A stretch of DNA of 64,000 nucleotides from Nephromyces sp. MM_2019 (GCA_015657535.1 JADHZB010001308.1:41935-105934); one strand, 5' to 3'; positions 51,705 through 64,000 are shown, numbered from the stretch's first letter. Notes: generated from the letters alone by a model not told the origin. Made by a program: numbers and translations.

Positions 51705-54700
51705 GTTGAATTGGGTTGGGATCATTTACTTCATCTTTTTCTCGGGCCTTTGATGTTAAACTAGATTCTGCTGCAAATTATTCATAATAAAAAACAAGTG
51801 TAAATGACAAAATTATTATAAAAAACCGCTTTCATAGTTGATATAAGCACATAAAACACATAAATAATCTCAAGCCAGCAAGCTTGTAAAAGAGAACAAG
51901 ATGTGCTATCCATTGGCCGTAAAATAAGGAAAAAAATTAAACAGCAAGATTAAGCAATGTCATAAAAAGTGGCATCATGTAATTACAACGATAAAGTAAA
52001 ATTCTATTTAAATGAGTTCAATTTAGAAGGTATAATCTTTGTATCAGAATTATTTTACATTTTTAATACTGCATGTAAAATTTTGCTGCAAAATTTTTGC
52101 ATATTAAAAAACATTTGACTATATGTAATAAATTTTTATAGAGCAAATGCTGTCAAAAATATGACTTAAAAATTTTGCAAAAGCAAAATTTTAAAACCTT
52201 TTATTAAGTAATCAACTTTCAGTACATAAAATCATTTTTTTGCAAATTACTCTAGAGCTAGTTCAAAAACTAAATGCGAAAAGTTGTATCAATTCTAAGT
52301 TGCGGTTTTTTTAACAACAATTCCTTTTGTATCATATTATTATGACATATCATTGAATAAAAAATGAATGAGAGTGAAGCATCTGTTATTTTTAATATGT
52401 TTGTTTTGTAATACTAAAACGGATTTCTACGCCTATAGTTGATAATAATTAATTTTTTTGGTATGCACAGTGTCCCAGTACAAGAATAAACCTGACAAAA
52501 AAAATATTTTGCTATAGTAAGTGTATCTAGCGTTAAAATTGTTTGATAAATAAGTAGCAATCCAGTTAAAAGTATAAATTTTTTTTGAAAAAAAGTTTAA
52601 TAAAAATAAAGGCAGTGATGCCGAATCACACGCATAATATTTAGTAGCAAAAAATAATACTATCCTAGCTTTAACGGGTCACTTGTTAAATGTTTGTGCT
52701 CAGTATTATTATTCAACAATTCGGTGCTATTTGAAAATTATTTTAAGCGCTAAAGGTGGAATAATTTTCAAAAAAATCAAGCTGCAGTTAGTTGATATAG
52801 CCATATAAAGTGTGTTAATGCAACCACTAGAGAATTGTCTACTTATATCTTTATAATGCTTATAATTCATAATTTGTGCAAAAAATTCTTATTAATGCTA
52901 CAGGACCGCATATAGAGCGCATATTTAATATTTGATTTTAATTCTATTCAGCATTTTTGAAGTTGCCGCTATTTGCTTTGGCAAAATTTTTAATATCTAT
53001 TGAAATCTTTTACATAGTGTTTTAAAACTATGGCTTCAAGCAGCACTAAACTGCTAGTCAATTCAAGTTTAATATCTAAGTATATAGCTTAAAGTATTAA
53101 TCTTGTGCACATCATTAATACTACTTTTGAAGAATTAGCATAAAAGCATGAAGATAATTTAACTCACTTAAAAATTGATTTGCATTGATGACAAGCTTCA
53201 CATGAAAAGCTATGTATATAAAACCACACAAAAAAATTTTCCATTACGTACTTTCTTTGAAGATACCAGCATTTATCTCACTATCATGAAATTCCAGTAG
53301 AACATCGGAATCATCTGCGTATTAATTGTAACATATAATATATATAATTGCTTAAATTCTGCATAATTTAATTGGCTGATGAAGCAATATAAAATAACTT
53401 AAAAATGTCTTGACATAGATGTGTTGTTCAGATTTGTATACAAGCCCTAATTAATGCGTCTACTAACTACTTTTCAAAATTTAGGTTAAAATATTCAATT
53501 ATAGGATCAAATATTGCGTAATCAACTAAAAATCACGCAGCAGCATAAGTGACTTAAGATATTGCTTACCTTGAGTTAAAATTTCACTAATTGCACCGTA
53601 ATCAGTATAAGTGTGTGATATTATATTTGACTCCTCTGCTTATAAATTAACACAATAAATTTTAATTGCATAAAATATGATGAACTGCAAAGTCTGCGTT
53701 AAATCAAATTAGAATTTACCCTTAAATAGCTTTATTCATTCGTCACTAAAACAGGATTGATAACTCTGTATCGCTGCGCTATATATTATAGACTTTTTAC
53801 CAAGCAAAAAAAATTATTTTTACATAGCCACTAATCCAAAGAAGACAAATATTGATGCTTATGTAACCAAAATTGAAGCTGTTATAAATGCAATGATGCG
53901 GACTAAAAAACTGTGAAATTTTTTAAGCAATAAAAAAATCGCAAAATAAGATTAGTAGAGCAGAAATGCGATAAAACAAAACAGTAAAACCTTATATATT
54001 TCCAATGGCTTATAAAAATCATGCTTAACAGACTAAAATTGCGCTTTATTGTATCAAAGGCAGTTAACTTAATATATGCTTTCAATCTAAGATTGCATAC
54101 TGCTTTCGAAAATATCATAATATTTTGCAAAACTATGACTAGACTTCAATGTCAAAATAAATAATTTTGTGAATTCTTTATGGCATTAATTATACAAAAA
54201 TATAAGATATGTAAAAAATTTCTCTTTATTTTCGTGCCTCTGCAAACATAATATATCATTTTACTGCATATTGAAAGACAGTGTTATAAATCAAAAGCAT
54301 TACCCACGGATATCAACAAAAAATTTATCTAAAAGTATTTATCAGCTACAACACAAGCTTTATCCTAAGCAATTATTAAAAGCTAATTTTATGTTAATAT
54401 TGCTTACCTTGCTCTGCAATTTTATTGCCAATGTCCACTTTATGATCAGAATGCAAAGATACATTGGAACCTCCTGCATATCATTTTTGCAATGTTAAAT
54501 GTGTAACTGCAGGCTGTCTAATAGCATGTGCAAAAAAAAGTTTTAGGATCATGTTCTACTAAATCTAATTTCTTAATATAAGGATTCCTCAATTTACATA
54601 CTGCTTCGTACATGTTAAACTAAAATAAAAGTAATGAAAATATAATTTTTAAGTTTAAATGCGCACATTATTCAAAGCAGCTGCAATGGACTGCATTGCC

Positions 54701-57700
54701 TAATTGGCTCGTCTTTATTCGATAAAAAATCTTTTTATAATAAGCATAACAAATTCCGCACGAAATCTTGCTTAATTAATAACATGAACACATTTTTGCG
54801 TTGCACACCTTCCCATAAGGCTTCACCATCAATGCTGTCACTGCGATAAGTTTGTAACAATAAATTGGGCTTATCTGCGTATAATTTTCAAGTTTAAATA
54901 TGTAAGCGTATAAGGCATAATTTAAAAAAATAAAAATTAGAATGAAGATTTGTTTTAATGTCAAAAAATTCGGTTATTCAAGATATTTCAAAATCGTAAT
55001 AATTCCGCGCTTTTTGTATTAGAATGCTTCAACTCAATTTCTGATTACAAGAATGCACAATAACACATTTTACGCGGGCAGGAAGTATTGCATAAAAAAA
55101 TCTAATTTACCCTCAATAAATCAATGAAAGACCACCAGAATCATCTGCAATATAAAGCTGTAAACCTACATTGAATTTTCTTCATATTAGCGGTATATAA
55201 CCGCGTAATATGTATAGCCAATATAATTAATGTTGAAAAAAGTGTAAAAATTAGCACCCAGTAGTATATATTAATAAAGTATTAGAGTTATTTTAACAAA
55301 AACTAGAATACTGCTGCACATATTATGCGCTTGATTTAACCTGAAATGGCCAAATTTATATTGGTCATAAGGGCGTGCTGCATTAAAAAAAACAAGATAA
55401 TACCATAAAATGATGATGGACTCATTTACCTTCATATAATACATCGTTAGCAGCACCATCAGCGTCGTATTGACCCTCTGAAAATAGAAAATTCAATGGT
55501 TCTGCATATGTATTTTTTTGTGAAGTCATAAAAAACCGCTTATAAGGATCTTTAAAATTGCTGGACCAGAGACTTAATATCATACGTAAGCAATACAAAA
55601 GTCATTCTAGCAAGCTTCACTGTTAAAGCATATAAATTTTTTTTTCTTGTATGCTTTTGCCCGAATATTTTACAACTATGATGTTAGAATAGATAGATAT
55701 TTAATATAAAAGACTTAAAACTAAATTTTGAATTTGTATACCTTCAGATAATGTGTCATTTTTAAGCTCGCTATCTTCATATTGGACAGCTGAAAATATC
55801 ACATGTATTGTGTGGATATGTTAGTTATAAAGTTTAATATAAGATCCTACAATATACGCATTAACAATTTTGATTACTGCTAACTTTATTTTAACAATTT
55901 CGTTACGTTAATCAAGCAGAATATGCTATTTAAATTTGTACAAATAGTGCAATATATATATATATATATTTCAGGTTTTTACACGGTACAGCGGCAAAAT
56001 TTACAAATATTATTGCATTTTTACATAACAGCATGACAAAAAAGATATATAATTAAACATTTCATGCATTCACCTTCTTTTAGTATGTCATTCTCCATGG
56101 CATCATCATCATTATATTGACTAGCCGATAATAACAAATTAGATAGTCCTATAAACATATAATATTATTTTGTGCACAATCCTAAAGTAACCAACAAAAT
56201 TTATGATCATTGTGAAAATTAACATACACAAAGAACTCAGCTTTGCATGAATACAATTGAAATTATATTTTAGCAAGCGCATTATCATTACATTATTTAT
56301 GGCGGCACTTTTTTTTATAAGTGATGTTAACAATACAAATTGTATACTGCAACTAATGTAAAACCCATTTAACTCGTTACTGAATCTACCTATCTTAAAA
56401 AATGTATGATTAGAAACATCAGTAGCGCAGTATTTACCAAATTTATAATATAATAAATGCCAATGCATACATGCTATGATGAAGCATAAGGTCTACAATT
56501 AATTCAAGGCTTAATACCATCAATTAAATTACCCTATATACACACGGAGTAATACAGCTACTTCAAAAACAAATGCCACCGCCATAGATATTTATCTCCA
56601 AATTTTTTATTTTTGAATGTTGAATAATACAAAATTAAAAATTTTATCATGAAGGATTACATTGGTGTGCTGTTGAAAAATTATATATTTAGGCAATAAA
56701 TTTATTTACCTTCATATAGTCCATCAGCTTCAATGCTGTCATCGTTTTTTTTATTAGCTGAAAATATTTCATTGAAATCCTCTAAAAATATATTATAACT
56801 TTCAAAATCTACTCGGAGAGAATGAAAAAGCGCATGGAAATAAGGCAAAAATTATGCCACACATTATTAACTTTGCAATTCCTACCAAATTATAGCCATT
56901 TTAACTATTACTAACACCATGAAATGCACGTTACGCAGCTCCTCATACTATGCAGCTTGGTGTAATTTCAGCACCATACTTAAACTTTATACTATAATGC
57001 ATAAAAATATAATAAGCAAAAATTATTATATAAATTTAATTTATTCATTTTCATATGGCTTATAATTAATTGCAGCTTTATATCCACTAGCTGGCTACAC
57101 CAAATTGGGTTATGCATAGGCACTATAAGCTTTAAAGTGTAAAATTTTGGAATAGACAATAAAAAGTATAACTATTATCAACTTTTACATTTAAAAGTGG
57201 CTTCTATTTGCCTGCATGCACCAATGCGGCTATTTATTAACACAAAGTCCACTGCAAGGCATTTATGCCTTTCTTTGTGGTTGGCTTTTAATAGTAAAAC
57301 TTAAAAACGTGGTAGTATAGTATTGTATAAATTTATAAACAAAGACTCAGTCCAAATCAAATGTCTTCATCTTCAAAAAATTTGTAATCAATAGAATTAT
57401 TTTGTGCCCGTTGCCATACTGTATTGTACTATTCTGCATATATATTATATATTATAATCTTCAATGTATAGTTTCAAAATATACACTAGTTTATATGAAT
57501 AATGCATAAATTCATGTAGGCAATTATCTTAAAATTATGCATAAAAGCAGTGATACAAAGGTATTCCAACGAATATGAAAACCGCAAAATACGTATTATT
57601 TAGCATAGTGTATGCTAGCAAAATTTGGAACCAATAAAGCATTATATTAATTAGATGCCTCTGAAAAATAATAAAATTAAGTATGAAACATTTATCTTTA

Positions 57701-60700
57701 TTTAAGGCTTAATCAACATTGTATTCGATCCCCTGCCAATACTAAAAAATTGATGCCTTGCCATAATCATATTGTTCAGCACTTAGTGGTAGAATACCTA
57801 ATTGCTTATATTTTTTATTTCAAACGTTAATTAACTGTTAAAATTAACATTAAGCATATAAAAAATACTGCGGTAACCCCACAAAAACTAAGAAAAGCAC
57901 ATCGTATGTCTATTTATTTTAGTTTGAAATTCGAAACTTTGCAATTGTTGTAAGTTCATACTAAATAAGCATCTACTAAAAAAAAGCAATTAAATGCAGA
58001 TTTTGCTTACCTTCATTTGAAAAATAATTCCCAATGTCATCTTCGACGCTTCTTTCCTCTATATATACGTTATTATATTTGAATTAATTATAGAACGCGT
58101 AATAGCATATATTCTTAACTCTAAAATTGATATAAACATTTAAATTCAATTTCAAATACACGCATGATGAAAGCTACTTAAAGAGACGGTATTGTTATAA
58201 CATGCCTTTTACCTTTAAGTTTTATTATATGTCAGCAAGATCTACAAGTATTATAAAATTACATTATTGCTAATGTCTAGGATGAAGCTCATAAAGTATC
58301 TTCACGCAAGTTGTCACTCTCAGTGCCATCATCATAGCCTTGATCATCTAATAATAACACATTACATAGTTTTGCGTATATATTATAAAGTCTTGCATAC
58401 TATAGCAAAATAATGGCTTATTCCTGTTAAGCTGAAACTTACATAAACAAAAGGCTAATAGTGTTCATGCGTATACAAGTAGAGTGACACCAATAGAAAG
58501 AAAAATTGCAATATACCCTCACATATACAAATTTAAGTAATGCTGGCAGTGTTCGAAATATAAACAGGGCATGCTAACTTTAGCCTATAAGTGAAAACGC
58601 ATTTTGATATTTTCTATTTACTATCATTTAATATTTCACCATCAAAAAATTTACCAGCAGCCAATGCTGGACTGTAGCGGCTTGCAGTTATACTATCATC
58701 TTTGAAAATTTATTTTACCATACTCAATAGTGTATGTAGCATTGTGAACCTAATCTTAATTGTAATGATACCTATAATTATATTAGGTATCATTACAGCT
58801 ACTTTAACAAATAGTAGCACTATCAAATATATAGCATATTTTTGGTATAACATAAAAGTGGAAAATATTTTATATACTATAAAAACATACTGTAGCATAG
58901 CCTAAAAATGAAAGAATAAAAAAAATTATTAAATTATGCTCTTTCATATTACGCTGAAATAGCATGTGTTTTTATTCAAACAAAACCAGTGATTCTATAT
59001 TAGATAGTTCTGCACATAATTTATAGCAGTAAATATATATTTCAGGAATACTTCATTGCTTATATGTTTTAAAGAATTGATGTAGACAAGTGACTTAGCA
59101 TTAATAAAGCAGGCACCGCCACAGTTCAGTAAACAAAAATAATACAATGCACTGCATATGGTATTTTTTTTTTATTATGCGTATTAGTTTTTAGCCGCAT
59201 TCATAAATATTATAAGAATATCATATAAGAATTTCTTGTAATATATTCAATATTCAAGTAATTAAGCATAGCATTTATTGCTTACCTTCATACAATGTGT
59301 CATTATTATCGTTTTGAGTTCCTGGCAATTCTGAGCTGGTTTCATCTGAACAGAAGTTAAAATAAAAAAATTTGCAGGCACAATTGATAATAATGCATAT
59401 CATTAACGCCAAAAATTTCCTATAAAAAAACCTTAAAATGAGTACATGGCACTATCAGAGAAGCTCAAATATACAGCAATACTTTTAAAAGCTTGCAATC
59501 TAGTTTCAGCCATTTAAATTGGCAAAATTTACAGGTTTATTATATTATATTACTCGATTGCACAATGGAAAACTTACAAACTGAACCGCTTAAAGTAGTT
59601 TTTTTTATACAATTTTTAATCAAAGAGGTCTTTATTTTGATCATCAGGGATATAGTATTGAATTAGTTGCCCATATGCTATAACATGTAATACTTAATGG
59701 TAAAACGTGTGTTACCGTATTTTATTAATGTAGAATATTATTTTTTACAATTGGCTTGCATTCTACATACACTTAGTATTACAGCTATTTCAATGGAGCA
59801 GAATTGTTTTATACAGATTAATTTTTAGCAAATTGCCTGTAGTCGCAGCATTTATACATTTTGTAGCATATATTTACATAATCATAAGAGAAAAGTCGTG
59901 ATATAACTTGAAATTTATTTACCTTTGTTGATTATGCCATGTTTGGTTTCATAAGCACCATACTGATCATCTGAAAATATATGATTTATTTCTACATATA
60001 GATTAAAATGTTGCAAATTTAATAGTACAAAGTGTGGTACAGTATATGGCCTGAAGTTGAAATTAATATGGACAAGTGACCTACATTATGAATAATATAC
60101 GCATTGGTATAACTGCTTTAAAAAATAAAAACTGCAAAATACATAGCAGCGGCTTTTTCTAACTTTTAACAGGATTATATAGCAGATGCAATAACAGCTT
60201 AAATTCATGCCTCAGAGGAAATTTGTACTTATACAAAATCAGTCAATTTGGCTTTTTTTAATATGTCATTATAATTGCAGCCGTCACTATTGTGCCCAGC
60301 TGTCCACTTTACGTTTAAGTGTTTTGATATATGTTACAATGCCTAAAATGCAATTATGGCTCATGTAGAGTTTGTGTTTTAACTCCACTCTTTATAAAGC
60401 AGCGACTTTGCACTAGGCATAGACATACCACAGGTAATTCAATAAGCCTTAACGCTACGTAACACGTGTGTTATTATTATAATAGATATTAACATTCACA
60501 AACAATTTTAATGCTTTTTACGAGCACCTAATTTCAGGCACAGAATATGATATTTATTTACCAATGTTTAATGAGTCCTTATCCATTTCATTTTCATCGC
60601 TTTGAGCTGCAGCCAAGACTAAATTGGATTTTTCAGGATATAAGCAATAATGTTTCAAATGCAATAGTAAAGCAAATAATAACTTATGCCGATAATGTCG

Positions 60701-63700
60701 GAATTGCTATAAACATGTAATTTGCATTATCAAGATACACTAGGTTACCGTAATTTTTGCAAAAAATAATAGGCAAATTTAGGCATATATTCTTTGCTAT
60801 ATATTATAGTAGGCACTTCGAAAACAATTATAACATCATAGTAGATTTGAGCCTAATACAAAAAAATTACGCAATCAAACCTATAATTTATTTACCATCA
60901 TATAATGGGTCAATTTTAATATCATCATTATCGTACTGAGCCGCTGTCAATACTACATCGGATTCTTCTGCATACATATTACTACGTTTAATATTTAACT
61001 TCAGAATATATTTTGTTTCAATATTACTAAAAATTTGGCTTAAATTACACATAAATGTATTACTGCGGTGATTTTTTTAAACAAAGTTATGATAATATAG
61101 ATACTGCCTTCCTTTATGGTATATACCTGCTTAGCTTACGGGAAAGTCATTACATTAATTTCTGATATAAAATTATATTACACATTGATTAACTTTATCA
61201 TTATATAGCATGTAGTTATTGGTATAATTAATGGTCTATGCAACGGCTGATAATACCAAATTAAAAATTATTGCATACGCTTCGTAACCAACGTACAATA
61301 GTAGAGTGAGTCATATGACATGCAATCATTCTATAAATTTTTATAACTAAATAGTATACATAGTACGCATGCATGCCACTGCTGTCATTGGGAAAATAAT
61401 AACATTGTGACTGACATACGATCTTTATCACAAGTATGTTAGCGATGATTAAACATGGCTAAAATTGTGTTAGGGTTACCCTAATATAAAATTATATTTT
61501 TAAGCACTGGAAAAATTAAAGAGTATATCATGCAACACAAAAATTGCTGTTAATGCTTCGACCATAAGGCAATGCTTTACTCGGGCATTCCGTATGAAAA
61601 AGACAATACATAGCCAGCGATAGAACAAATGATTTCATATTTTGTTAATAATAAAATTTGTATAAACCGGTGGCTTCTTTCATGCTGGTAGGTATTCTTG
61701 TAGCTACTATTTCTATAACACAATAAACCCGCCATTCTCATATTATGTTCTTTCTACCAAATATCACAGCTTCATGCAACAATATTATAGCTTCATATTT
61801 TATCAAGCTCTAGTTTCAAGGCTATATAATTATGCACATTGAATCTAGTTACCTTCAAACGGCGGGTCAATCTGAACGTCACCAACATCATCTTCCGGAG
61901 CAGCTTGAGATATTAAGTTAGATTCTTCCGCAGCTACGTTGTGCGCATGAAATAATGAAACATATATAATTTTATAGGCTTAATGTAACTTGGCATATTT
62001 CTTTATGCGCATACAAGCGGTTAAAGCTATTTTAAAAAAAGAATACCGTTAAAAAATTAATGCAGACACTCTTACTACAATACATGGTACAGCACAAATA
62101 TAAGAGCATAGAAGATAATGAGCTCCCAACAGAAAATTCAAAGCATTAAGAAAATTTGCCTTCATATAACGTGTCAACCTTCATATCATTATTATCATTT
62201 TGAGCTACTGGTAATATACGATTGAATTCATCTGCAAATATGTAGTTATTTTTGTTATATAATGGGTTAGCAACACTGCAGTACGCAATTAATATAGGAA
62301 CACATATAGTGTAATTATAATATTTAGATAAATAAGAAACAAAAATTTCCCAACAAAAACAATTGTGCATGTATTCACATTTCAAAGACGTATCACATCA
62401 ATTTTTAGCAACTTGATGGCTCTGCAATATAGTTAGGCCAATACAAAAGTCATAAAACTTCTTATTATGTACATATTTTTTTATATATGCCAATCCAAGT
62501 TTTATTATTGGTATCGCTTCAAAACTGCTAGTAATAATCCGCTGGACTCATGTAAATATATATAATTATTTTTAGCATGCTGTAATAAGTCTGCTGCATA
62601 GTCTAATATATTATTGAAATGGAAATTCATGTAGATAATTTAAGTATACTATCCTGCTACGCGCACTAGCTCGCGGCGTTTTAATGTACTGTAATAAAAA
62701 TAGACTTGTACTTTTTAATTTCCAAAACTTAGAGTGACATCTACTAATTTTGATACTCTCGTATTATATATGCTTTTATTAAGCCATGCACCGCTTAATT
62801 ATTGAATATAATTACCCTCATACAATGTTCCAATTAGAGTATCATCATGGCTATCTGTTTGAGCCGCGGATAAAATTAAATTAAAGCTACCTGAACACAT
62901 AATCATATTTAATATGTAATGGCAGGCAGAGTCTAGTGTATGAATCATGTACAAATTCATCTAGATGAGTGATGTATACTGAACATGCGCATGCATCCGT
63001 GAAAATAGTATCAATACATATACACCTAATTTCCTATACTTTTTGGCAAGTATTAGCTCAATTTAGTAATTTCATAGTCTCATACCACACTAGACTTAAA
63101 CAGTAGACTCCTGCAAGTAAATATTATGAATGATTATCTTCATTTAATTTGTCAATTTCATTGCCGTCATTGTTATCATTTTCAGATGCAGGGAATATTG
63201 AATTAGATTCATCTGCATAAGTGTGATACCATTCAGTGTAATGAGAGAAAGGATAGCAGGGTTAATTCTTAATGTAAAAATTTATATAGATGCGAAACAT
63301 ATAATATGCAGAGAAACATAAGCATTTTTTTCTGGCTTAGAATCATATTAAGATATGTATATTTGCATGCTCGCAGGAGCATTGCTTTACTTTTTAGCGT
63401 GCTCAACACCCCGGCACCCAAATGCCATTGCATGTGGAGTCCCAATGAAAAACTGGAACGCCTTCTTTGGTCTCTAAATTCATGACTATATAATGCACTT
63501 ACTTGTAAAAAACAACACCTCCCATTAGCTAGTTGACATAATTACCTTCATTTAATCTCTCAATTTCATTATCATCATTTTGAGTTATTGGTAGTAATGA
63601 ATTAGAGTCATCTGCATAAATACAATAATGTTTAGTATATGATGCTAGAATGCATAGTCTAGTATACTGCTAAATTAGAATTTTACATCAGTGAAATTCG

Positions 63701-64000
63701 TATAGTATACGAACAAACGAGCATACATCGTTTTAATTTTTATTACTTTTATGTTCATATTTATATTTTTGTTAATATATACATCGCTGTATTTAACACG
63801 AAACTAATAATCATATACCTTAAATGTTTCAATATGCAATGAATCTAACTAATAATTAAATACAATTACCTTCATTTAATCTCTCGATTTCAGTATTATC
63901 ATTGTCGTCTTTCGGGGCTGCTGATAATATTGCAGTTAACTCGTCTGCACAAATATGATATTGTTTAATATATATTGATATAGTGCATTCTAGTATTTAG
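51705..64000 (-). CDS. Acidic modular protein encoded by an array of symmetric mini-exons (both ends open)
   Basis: Minus-strand exons with usable splice sites, 5' to 3': 63870-63944, 63546-63611, 62816-62890, 62160-62231, 61853-61933, 60896-60967, 60562-60618, 59923-59970, 59286-59345, 58011-58058, 56710-56781, 56074-56148, 55742-55789, 55430-55501, 54809-54874, 54408-54473, 53570-53635, 53252-53314, 51705-51770. Every one is a multiple of three, enters with two bases and leaves with one (phase 1-1), so any can be skipped without frameshift. Together they encode about 416 residues. Typical modules: 'ESDVVLTAAQYDNDDIKIDP' plus LYDG, 'EFNRILPVAQNDNNDMKVDT' plus LYEG, 'SFNLILSAAQTDSHDDTLIG' plus TLYEG. 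They are acidic and Asn-rich, with no Cys or membrane segment; probably an extended secreted, surface or scaffold region, but the ends that would tell lie outside or unidentified. The 3' end may lie left of 51705. Family not recognised. Confidence 0.82.
55111..55144 (-). pseudogene. Truncated, frameshifted array module
   Basis: Good TTGCAG acceptor and GTAAAT donor flank only 34 nt, which is not a multiple of three; the entering frame (DSGGLSLIY) hits TGA. Inclusion would break the reading frame. Confidence 0.55.
55953..55970. repeat. TA dinucleotide microsatellite
   Basis: An uninterrupted run of about nine TA units in an array intron. Confidence 0.85.
57365..57433 (-). pseudogene. Dead array module with stop codon and no donor
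   Basis: A 69-nt module with a good TATGCAG acceptor. Its second codon is TAG, and the donor is GAAG/ACATTT. The remaining frame still shows the module pattern (NTVWQRAQNNSIDYKFFEDE). Confidence 0.6.
58300..58347 (-). pseudogene. Array module with lost donor (AT for GT)
   Basis: A 48-nt in-frame module (DQGYDDGTESDNLRE) with a TTATTAG acceptor; the donor position reads GAAG/ATACTT. Confidence 0.55.
58761..58797. repeat. Short perfect inverted repeat inside an array intron
   Basis: TGTAATGATACCT (58761-58773) and AGGTATCATTACA (58785-58797) are exact complements with one more pairing base inside each arm. The 62-67 codon open frames on both strands here (58702-58905) are a by-product of this low-complexity palindrome. 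Confidence 0.8.
60252..60299 (-). pseudogene. Array module with lost donor
   Basis: A 48-nt in-frame module (GHNSDGCNYNDILKK) follows a CAG acceptor, but the donor position reads CC rather than GT. Confidence 0.45.
60562..60633 (-). other. Array module with mutated acceptor and a substitute inside
   Basis: Alignment to its neighbours puts the ancestral acceptor at 60634-60635, where the coding strand now has TG instead of AG. An AG inside the exon (TTTAG before 60618) keeps phase 1 and gives a 57-nt exon beginning LAAAQSDENE, so the module may survive in shortened form. Confidence 0.5.
63138..63212 (-). pseudogene. Array module with lost splice donor
   Basis: A 75-nt module in frame ('ESNSIFPASENDNNDGNEID', then KLNEG) with a normal TATGCAG acceptor. 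The donor reads GAAG/ATAATC, with AT where GT is expected, so it should be skipped or misspliced. Confidence 0.6.

Larger units (their letters stand above)
51705..63944 (-). repeat. Tandem exon-duplication array, at least 24 copies
   Basis: Repeating unit: a 48-81 nt exon plus an AT-rich intron, spaced mostly 0.3-0.9 kb apart. On the plus strand each copy is recognisable as TTAC/CTTCATATAATG...GATTCATCTGCATA, that is a GAAG/GTAA donor and a TATGCAG/ATGAATC acceptor on the coding strand. The two ends are most conserved (acceptor side D/E-E-S-N, donor side L-Y-E-G); the middle varies and changes length in whole codons. Copies at 63.55 and 63.87 kb share an identical EIERLNEG ending and look recently duplicated. 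Left-hand copies (51.7-54.8 kb) are the most divergent. Fainter fossils are seen near 57.05, 58.62 and 61.2 kb. Confidence 0.85.

Noticed and set aside
58702..58905. Overlapping open frames on both strands
   Set aside because: Caused by a palindromic AT-rich stretch with few stops; no splice context for the array's phase.

Overview
The window is nuclear DNA of a eukaryote. Its genes are split into short exons by GT-AG introns of roughly 0.1-2 kb, several introns end in a pyrimidine tract plus CAG/TAG, and there are no bacterial-style operons. The encoded proteins include eukaryote-specific families: TFIIH subunit 5, a NEK kinase and an MSP/VAP-like domain. The lineage cannot be fixed from sequence alone; a single-celled eukaryote is the likeliest reading. 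Base composition drifts from moderately AT-rich on the left to strongly AT-rich right of about 35 kb. Almost all coding exons are too short to appear as long open reading frames, so exons were joined by hand using splice-site sequence, phase continuity and family motifs. Most long ORFs in the window are intronic or antisense noise.

Layout. 337-5400 (+): the rest of a TruA-type tRNA pseudouridine synthase whose first exon(s) lie off the left edge. 8296-10881 (+): complete TFB5/GTF2H5 (TFIIH subunit 5), 85 aa in three exons. 12525-16449 (-): an unidentified multi-pass membrane protein with a charged helical tail. 17878-18613 (-): an unidentified basic protein of about 140 aa. 23300-25552 (+): an MSP/VAP-like domain protein with unresolved 5' end. 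29092-30695 (+), 31551-34776 (+) and 35186-37921 (+): three proteins I cannot name. 38833-41777 (-): a compact NEK-family kinase resolved in eight exons. 43178-46699 (-): an unidentified helical/coiled-coil protein, with a divergent promoter to a tentative plus-strand gene (46818 to about 51079).

The most unusual part is 51.7-64 kb on the minus strand. It is a tandem array of at least 24 related mini-exons (mostly 48-81 nt). Nearly all are multiples of three with phase 1 at both ends, and they are separated by AT-rich introns. They encode degenerate copies of one acidic module of about 24 residues, with the pattern (D/E)-(E/D)-S-N-x-x-L-x-A-A-Q-x-D-(D/N)-(D/N)-D-...-L-Y-E-G. About 19 copies still have usable splice sites. 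Others have lost a donor or acceptor, carry a stop, or are frameshifted, so the array records repeated exon duplication and decay. It runs off the right edge, where the 5' end of the gene must lie.

The genes do not form an obvious pathway. TruA, TFB5 and NEK are housekeeping or regulatory genes lying beside lineage-specific ones.
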